Shown: one piece after another, positions 58,849-64,000 of the stretch | Layout: the number at the start of each line of letters is the position of its first letter | How positions within the stretch are numbered: position 1 is the first letter of the stretch | Assembly: GCA_963740835.1 (NCBI GenBank) | Contig: CAVUFH010000002.1 | Location: 744,001-808,000, forward strand | DNA length: 64,000 nt | Source of the DNA: CAVUFH01 sp963740835 | GTDB lineage: Bacteria > Actinomycetota > Acidimicrobiia > IMCC26256 > PALSA-610 | Reading direction: 5' to 3' | Made by a program: the position numbers and the translations under genes | The notes under the pieces: model-generated | What the model was told of the DNA's origin: nothing | Databases searched by the model: none | What the model saw: only the letters and a program-made list of their open reading frames with translations

Positions 58849-59363
58849 TGGACATCACGCTCGTCGCGGTCGTCACCGAGCAGCAGGTGCGCTTCATGGG
58901 CAAGGCCGAGGTGTTCCGGATCCCGGTGCTGTCGTCGTTCTTCCGTGCGCTCGGTGGGTTCCCGGTCGATCGCGACGGCACCGACCGGAAGGCGCTGCGC
59001 GACTCGATCAAGATGCTGCAAGCCGGTGACCGGCTCGTCGTGTTCCCGGAGGGCACGCGCCAGCACGGGACCAAGATCCAGCCGCTCCAGCCCGGGGCCG
59101 CGTACCTGGCGCTGCGCGCCGACGTGCCGATCGTGCCGGTCGGCATCGCGGGCACCGAGGAGATCGTGCGGAGCAGTGGCCGGCGTTGGTTCCCGCGGTT
59201 CGACCGCGTCGCGATCGTTGTGGGCGAGCCCATCGTGCCGCCGGCGCGGACCAAGAGCACCGTGCCCCGGGCCGAAGTCGACGCGCTGACGGCGCAACTG
59301 GCCGACGCGCTGCAGGAGACGTTCGACGACGCGTTGGCGCTGCGCGGCAGAGTGACGCGCTGA
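58716..59363 (+). CDS. plsC: 1-acyl-sn-glycerol-3-phosphate acyltransferase-like protein
   Basis: A 215-aa PlsC-family acyltransferase: the catalytic HX4D is His41-Asp46 in PSHRSMMDITLV, and VFPEGTRQHG (109-118) is the glycerol-phosphate binding motif. PIVPVGIAGTEEI is the fourth block. It adds an acyl chain in phospholipid synthesis at the inner membrane face. The GTG at 58716 follows a TAGAACT stretch at 5 nt. cmk-plsC neighbours are common in actinobacteria and firmicutes. Confidence 0.9.
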   Translation: MLFYRIVWWIVAKGSALVFRARIRGEERLPKSGGYVLAPSHRSMMDITLVAVVTEQQVRFMGKAEVFRIPVLSSFFRALGGFPVDRDGTDRKALRDSIKMLQAGDRLVVFPEGTRQHGTKIQPLQPGAAYLALRADVPIVPVGIAGTEEIVRSSGRRWFPRFDRVAIVVGEPIVPPARTKSTVPRAEVDALTAQLADALQETFDDALALRGRVTR

Positions 59364-60452
59364 GCGGCCGAGGCCGGCGAGCACCGCGGACGCGTCGAGG
59401 CCGCGATCGTCGACCAGGGGACCGCCGGCCGTGCGCGCGCGGTTCGGATCGCCGCCGAAGGCGAACGCGACGACCGCGTCGAGCGCGGGGATCAGCTCTC
59501 TCAACTCGCGCGGCGGAGGGAAGTACTCGTCCTCGTCGGTGACGCGCACGTGTTCCACACCGTGCACGGGTGCGAGCTTCGCGATCACCGACTCGACGAG
59601 ATCCTCCGGTGCACTCGCGCCCGCGGTGACACCGACGATCGTCGCGCCCTCGAGGGCGTCGATGTCGAGCTCCTCGGGCCCGTCGACCCGGAGCACGATC
59701 GGGCAACCCGCATCCCGCGCCACCTTTGTGAGCGCGATGGTGTTCGACGAGTTCGCGCTGCCGATGACGACCACCGCGTGGGCGGCAGTCGCGATCCGGG
59801 TCAGCGCGGTCTGGCGGTTGGTGGTAGCGAAGCAGAGGTCGTTGCGCGACGCAGTCCACAGCTGCGGGAAACGCTCGCGCGTCTGCGCGAGCAGGTCGGT
59901 CCACTCGTTGTGGGCGAGCGTCGTCTGCGCCAGCATCGCGACGCGTTCCGGATCGTCGACCTGTTCGAGCAGTTCGTCGAGCTGCTCCTCGCGCTCGAGC
60001 AGGTGCATCGACTCGGGTGCGACCGCGAGTGTGCCCACGGCTTCGTCGTGGCCGGTGTGGCCGACGTAGAGGACCGTGTAGCCCTTGCGGGCCCGCACCT
60101 TGGCTTCGTGATGGACCTTGGTGACGAGCGGGCACACCGCGTTGACGACGTAACGCCCCTCCGCGCTTGCGGCGGAGACCACTTCGGGCGCCGACCCGTG
60201 CGCGGAAAGCATCAGCGGCGCGCCCGGCGGCACATCATCGACGTCGTCGACGAAGATCACGCCTTGCTCGCGGAACCGCTCGACGACGAGGCGGTTGTGG
60301 ACGATTTCGTGGTAGCAGTACACGGGCGGATCGAACGCGCGCACCATCCACGCCAGCGCCTTGATCGCCATCTCGACGCCGGCACAGAACCCGCGCGGCT
60401 CGGCCAGCAGGACCGTGTCCACGTGGGCCGGACGGGCGGGATCGACAGGCAT
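59364..60452 (-). CDS. ispH: 4-hydroxy-3-methylbut-2-enyl diphosphate reductase
   Basis: IspH is the last enzyme of the MEP isoprenoid pathway and carries a 4Fe-4S cluster. The three cluster cysteines are in EPRGFCAGVEMAI (Cys23), NAVCPLVTKVHHE and NDLCFATTNRQTA. HEIVHNRLVVERF and the TxxH-type VGHTGHDEA segments are family blocks. The ATG at 60452 has a TACGGT -10 at 8 nt (leaderless). The family homology ends near 59430-59490, but no stop codon occurs in this frame until 58386, deep in antisense to plsC. The listed end is therefore a guess at the plsC boundary, and a lost stop or frameshift is likely. Confidence 0.85.
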
Positions 60453-60460
60453 CGAGAACC

Positions 60461-60500
60461 ACCGTACAGGGCGGGGATTCAGGGTTTGGGCCCGTAGACT
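60461..60500. promoter_or_regulatory. divergent leaderless promoters of ispH and the DUF512-Der frame
   Basis: On the minus strand TACGGT (60466-60461) lies 8 nt before the ispH ATG. On the plus strand TAGACT (60495-60500) lies 6 nt before the ATG at 60507. The whole gap between the start codons is 54 bases. Confidence 0.5.
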
Positions 60501-60506
60501 TGCCTG

Positions 60507-63245
60507 ATGCCCCCCGCACGAGTCGTCGCCGTCGCGCCCGGATCCCCGGCTGCCGACGCAGGTGTCGACGCGGGCGACGAGGTCGTGACGGTCAACGGCG
60601 ACGACCTCCGCGACGTCATCGTGTACCAGTTGCACGCCGACGGCCCGCGGGTGGAGCTGGAACTGCGACGGGGCGGCCTCGAACGCCTCGTCGTGGTGGA
60701 CAAGGCCGACGGCGCCCCACTCGGTCTCGAGCTCGCGAGCGCGGTGTTCGATCGCGTGCGTACGTGCGACAACCACTGCCCGTTCTGCTTCATCTACCAA
60801 CTCCCGAAAGGGATGCGGAAGAGCCTCTCTCTGAAGGACGACGACTACCGCCTGTCGTTCCTCTACGGGAACTTCACAACCCTCACGCGCTTCACCGAGG
60901 CCGATCTGGAACGGGTGGTCACCGAACGGCTCGGTCCGTTGTACGTCAGCATCCACGCCACCGACCCCGACATTCGCACCCGCTTACTGCGCAACCGGCG
61001 CGGTGCCACGAGTCTCCGCTGGCTCGGGTTGCTGCTCGACGCCGGCATCGAGGTGCACGGGCAGGTCGTCGTGTGCCCGGGGATCAACGACGGCGCGGTC
61101 CTCGACGACACTCTGCTCGGGGTGCTCGACCGCTTTCCGACGCTGACGACGCTCGGTGTGGTGCCGCTCGGCGTGAGCGCCCACAACCGGGAGCCGGAGA
61201 TGCGCCCGCACACCGCGGCCGAGGCCGCAGCCGACATCGCGTCGATCGAGCGTTGGCAGGCGCGTTACCGCGCCGCGCTCGGCCGCCGACTCGTGTACGC
61301 CTCCGACGAGTACTACCTCCTCGCGGGGCGGCCGTTTCCTGCGCTCGACGCGTACGACGGCGTCGCCCAGCACGAAAACGGCATCGGCATGGCGCGCACG
61401 TTCGAAGCCGAGGTGCGCGCTGCGTTGTCGGGTGAGCACGTGCAGGGCACCGGCGTCCGCAGCGGCTTCTTCGCCTGGGTCGACGGCGCCCCCGCCGACG
61501 GCTACCGCGCCCCCCGCGCCGAACCCGAACATCAGATGCGCGGCCGAGACGCGCACAGCGCGCCGAATCCGAACAACATCACCATTCTCACGGGCACCCT
61601 GGGCGCACGCGTGCTCGCGCCGCTGGTGCCGGAACTGCCGGGCGACGTCCAGCTGCTCCCTGTCGAGAACCGGTTCTTCGGCGGCAACATCGGCGTCACC
61701 GGCTTGCTCACCGGCGCCGACCTCGCGCGCGTCCTCGCCGACGCGCCGGCCGAGCGCCGCTACCTCCTTCCGGATGTCGCGCTGTCGCGCGGTCGCTTCC
61801 TCGACGGCACGACCGTCGCCGACCTCCCGCGACCGGTCGAGATCGTGCCCACCGATGGCGCATCGCTCGTCGCCGCGCTCCGGTCCGCACGCGGCATGAC
61901 CGGCGCGCTCCCCACCGTCGCGATCGTCGGGCGGCCGAACGTCGGCAAGTCGACGCTCGTCAACCGGATCGTCGGCCGGCGCGACGCGATCGTCGAGCAA
62001 CGGCCCGGTGTCACGCGCGACCGCAAGACCTTCGACGCCGAGTGGCAGGCCCGCCGGTTCGAGGTCGTCGACACCGGCGGCTGGCTGGCCGTGGGTGACG
62101 CGGGCCTCACCGGCGAGGAGCCCGCATTGGCCGCGAAGGTGAGCGCGCAAGCCGACGCCGCGATCAACGCCGCTGACGTTGTCGTCCTCGTGGTCGACGT
62201 CACCGTGGGCGTCACCGAGGAGGACGCGCGCGTCGCGCAGGTGCTGCAGCGTGCGACGAACCCGGTGATCGTCGCAGTCAACAAGGTCGACGACGAACGC
62301 CGGGAGGCCGACATCTGGCAGTTTGCGAGCCTCGGGCTCGGAGATCCTGTACCCGTCTCCGCGTTGCACGGCCGCTTGTCGGGCGAGTTGCTCGACGCGA
62401 TCGTCAAGGTGCTCCCGCCGGAGCAGGAGCACGAGGCCGACACGCAGACGCGCGAGGACGACGGCATCTTCTCGGTCGCGATCGTCGGCCGGCCAAACGT
62501 CGGGAAGTCGACGCTGTTCAACCGGCTGGTGGGGGAGGAGCGCGCGGTCGTGCACGACATGCCCGGCACGACGCGCGACGCGATCGACACGATCGTCGAG
62601 ACCGCCGACGGACCGCTGCGCTTCGTCGACACCGCCGGGCTCCGGCGCAAGAGCCGCATCGACGAGGCGACGGAGTACTACGGCCTCGTGCGTGCGCTCC
62701 AGGCGATCGACCGCGCTGACGCCGCGCTCTTCCTCATCGATGCGACCCAAGGCGTGACGCACCAGGATCAACGGCTCGCCGAACGCGTCGACGCGGCCGG
62801 CACCGCGATCGTGCTCATCTTGAACAAGTGGGAGCTGCTCGACACCGAGCAGCGGGCCGAAGTGAAGCGGCAGGCGGCCGACCGGCTCGCGTTCCTCAGC
62901 TACGCGCCCGTCCTCCCGATCTCCGCGCTTACCGGCAAGCGCGTGCACCACCTGCTGCCCGCGCTACGCGAAGCCGAGGCGGCGTACCACAAGCGCATTC
63001 CGACCGCGCAGCTGAACCGGGTGCTGCGCGACGCGCAACTCGCACACCCGGCCCCAGTGCAGAAGAAGCACCGGCCGCGCGTGCTGTACGCGACGCAGGG
63101 CGCGGCCGAACCGCCGACGTTCACGCTGTTCGCGACCCGGACCCTGCCGCCCACGTACCTCCGGTACTTGGAGCGCAAGTTGCGGGAAGCGTTCGACTTC
63201 GGTCCGACGCCGATCAAGATCCGCGTCCGGCGCCGAAACGAGTAG
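60507..63245 (+). CDS. der: DUF512 radical-SAM/PDZ protein in one frame with GTPase Der
   Basis: One open frame of 912 codons holds two proteins. Residues 1-60 are PDZ-like (VVAVAPGSPAADAGVDAGDEVVTVNGDDL). CDNHCPFCF (Cys87, Cys91, Cys94; CX3CX2C) followed by QLPKGMRKSLSLKDDDYRLSFLYGNF is the DUF512 radical-SAM core; the domain ends near 455. From Met464 (ATG at 61896) the sequence is a complete Der (EngA): first G domain with GRPNVGKST, second with GRPNVGKSTLFN about 198 residues later and a KH-like end. Der assembles the 50S ribosome. DUF512 genes often neighbour der, so a fusion is plausible; separate translation from the internal ATG is also possible. The promoter is leaderless. Confidence 0.9.
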   Translation: MPPARVVAVAPGSPAADAGVDAGDEVVTVNGDDLRDVIVYQLHADGPRVELELRRGGLERLVVVDKADGAPLGLELASAVFDRVRTCDNHCPFCFIYQLPKGMRKSLSLKDDDYRLSFLYGNFTTLTRFTEADLERVVTERLGPLYVSIHATDPDIRTRLLRNRRGATSLRWLGLLLDAGIEVHGQVVVCPGINDGAVLDDTLLGVLDRFPTLTTLGVVPLGVSAHNREPEMRPHTAAEAAADIASIERWQARYRAALGRRLVYASDEYYLLAGRPFPALDAYDGVAQHENGIGMARTFEAEVRAALSGEHVQGTGVRSGFFAWVDGAPADGYRAPRAEPEHQMRGRDAHSAPNPNNITILTGTLGARVLAPLVPELPGDVQLLPVENRFFGGNIGVTGLLTGADLARVLADAPAERRYLLPDVALSRGRFLDGTTVADLPRPVEIVPTDGASLVAALRSARGMTGALPTVAIVGRPNVGKSTLVNRIVGRRDAIVEQRPGVTRDRKTFDAEWQARRFEVVDTGGWLAVGDAGLTGEEPALAAKVSAQADAAINAADVVVLVVDVTVGVTEEDARVAQVLQRATNPVIVAVNKVDDERREADIWQFASLGLGDPVPVSALHGRLSGELLDAIVKVLPPEQEHEADTQTREDDGIFSVAIVGRPNVGKSTLFNRLVGEERAVVHDMPGTTRDAIDTIVETADGPLRFVDTAGLRRKSRIDEATEYYGLVRALQAIDRADAALFLIDATQGVTHQDQRLAERVDAAGTAIVLILNKWELLDTEQRAEVKRQAADRLAFLSYAPVLPISALTGKRVHHLLPALREAEAAYHKRIPTAQLNRVLRDAQLAHPAPVQKKHRPRVLYATQGAAEPPTFTLFATRTLPPTYLRYLERKLREAFDFGPTPIKIRVRRRNE

Positions 63246-63255
63246 CAACGCTCGG

Positions 63256-63261
63256 TAAATT
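63256..63261 (+). promoter_or_regulatory. -10 hexamer of the HMG-CoA lyase-like gene (leaderless)
   Basis: TAAATT lies 7 nt before the ATG at 63269 and 10 nt after the Der stop. No Shine-Dalgarno is present. Confidence 0.5.
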
Positions 63262-63268
63262 GTCTGCC

Positions 63269-64000
63269 ATGTGGCCGGAGCGCGTCGAGATCCGAGAGGT
63301 CGGACCGCGCGACGGGCTGCAGAACGAGGCGCCGGTGCCGGTCGCCGACCGGGTGCGATTGATCGACGCGCTCTCTCGCACCGGCCTCCGGCGCATCGAG
63401 GCCGCGTCGTTCGTGCGGGCCGAAGCGATCCCGCCGATGGCCGGCTCCGACGAGGTCATGGCGCGCATCGACCGTCGTCCCGGCGTCACGTACAGCGCGC
63501 TCGTGCCGAACCCGAAAGGTGCCGAACTCGCGTTGGCCGCCAAGGCCGATGAGCTCGAGCTGGTCGTGTCCGCCAGCGAGACGCACAACCAGAAGAACGT
63601 GCGCCGGAGCGTCGCGGCGTCGCTGATCGGGGCGCGCGAGCTCGTCGATCTCGCGGACGCGGAGATCGTGCCCGTCGAGGCAATCGTGTCGACCGCGTTC
63701 GGATGTCCATACGAAGGTGATGTCGCGCCCGAGCGCGTCGCCCAGATCGCGGGCCATCTGCTCGACGCCGGTGCCGACCGGCTTTCCTTCGGCGACACCA
63801 CCGGTATGGCGACGCCGCGTCGCGTCCACGATCTCGTCGACGCACTCGAACATTCCGGCATCACCTCCGACCGCATCGGTTTGCACTTCCACGACACGCG
63901 CGGCACCGCGCTCGCGAACGTCGTCGCCGGCCTCGGGCGCGGCGTGACGCACTTCGACGCGTCGATCGGTGGGCTCGGCGGTTGTCCGTATGCGCCCGGC
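63269..64000 (+). CDS. hydroxymethylglutaryl-CoA lyase-like protein (partial, runs off the window)
   Basis: From the ATG at 63269 the frame stays open to the end of the window (244 codons). It has the HMGL-like TIM-barrel motifs: EVGPRDGLQNEAP (near 9-21, metal ligand Asp), IEAASFVRAEAIPPMAGSDEV, STAFGCPYEGDV, LSFGDTTGMATP, LHFHDTRGTALAN and, at the cut edge, SIGGLGGCPYAPG with the catalytic Cys loop. It would cleave HMG-CoA to acetoacetate and acetyl-CoA in leucine breakdown, or act on a related substrate. Confidence 0.9.
   Translation, partial: MWPERVEIREVGPRDGLQNEAPVPVADRVRLIDALSRTGLRRIEAASFVRAEAIPPMAGSDEVMARIDRRPGVTYSALVPNPKGAELALAAKADELELVVSASETHNQKNVRRSVAASLIGARELVDLADAEIVPVEAIVSTAFGCPYEGDVAPERVAQIAGHLLDAGADRLSFGDTTGMATPRRVHDLVDALEHSGITSDRIGLHFHDTRGTALANVVAGLGRGVTHFDASIGGLGGCPYAPG

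Noticed and set aside
58386..59363. IspH extension of about 325 residues antisense to plsC
   Set aside because: The frame is open, but homology ends near 59430 and the extension is low-complexity and fully antisense to a well-conserved gene. A lost stop is more likely.

Overview
The window is high-GC actinobacterial chromosome. The 16S/ITS/23S/5S organisation without tRNAs, GTG starts, ATGA/GTGA overlaps, many apparently leaderless genes and a gene order that closely follows the Mycobacterium argC-argH ... tyrS ... tlyA-nadK-recN-steA-mctB ... pyrG-xerD ... scpA-scpB-rluB ... cmk-der backbone all point to Actinomycetota. My best guess from the 16S text is a deep lineage such as Acidimicrobiia, but I could not run a tree. 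No phage, transposon or CRISPR is visible. The only mobile element is a group I intron in the 23S gene.

Layout. 1-4616: mixed genes (amidase, small membrane protein, P-loop kinase-like gene, PhyH oxygenase, a pair of hot-dog/MaoC-like genes). 4637-13024: a complete arginine operon argCJBDFRGH with its own repressor. 13080-16943: mpg, an alpha/beta hydrolase, an SDR and tyrS. 16956-23337: the rrn operon, with a consensus promoter, a structured leader, 16S, a tRNA-less spacer, 23S interrupted at the E. coli L1931 site by a 704-nt group I intron carrying a LAGLIDADG homing endonuclease frame, 5S and a hairpin. 23400-31951: TPR proteins, an SSB-like protein, the KorAB 2-oxoacid:ferredoxin oxidoreductase, DUF1015, a HAD phosphatase, rhomboid and a basic-tailed helical protein. 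31960-46452: tlyA-nadK-recN-steA-mctB-murJ, then envelope genes (a membrane phosphatase-like gene, a MraY/WecA-like transferase, a GT-C glycosyltransferase) and pyrG. 46528-52799: xerD, an OafA-type acyltransferase, a zinc-finger protein, a site-2-type protease, an HD protein and trpS. 52888-63245: scpA-scpB-rluB (chromosome segregation, ribosome), aroH-tyrA-aroA (aromatic amino acids), cmk, plsC, ispH and a radical-SAM (DUF512)/Der fused frame. The window ends inside an HMG-CoA-lyase-like gene.

Two themes stand out. First, at least ten genes have a TAnnnT -10 hexamer only 5-8 nt upstream of the start codon and no Shine-Dalgarno, i.e. leaderless transcription. At argC and the divergent MaoC-like gene the two -10 hexamers lie on the same symmetric 7-mer. 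Second, about ten genes, including conserved argF and recN, are split by one- or two-base frameshifts with recognisable protein on both sides, so many are probably sequence errors. That caution applies to every 'broken' gene here, including the intron endonuclease and possibly the DUF512-Der fusion.
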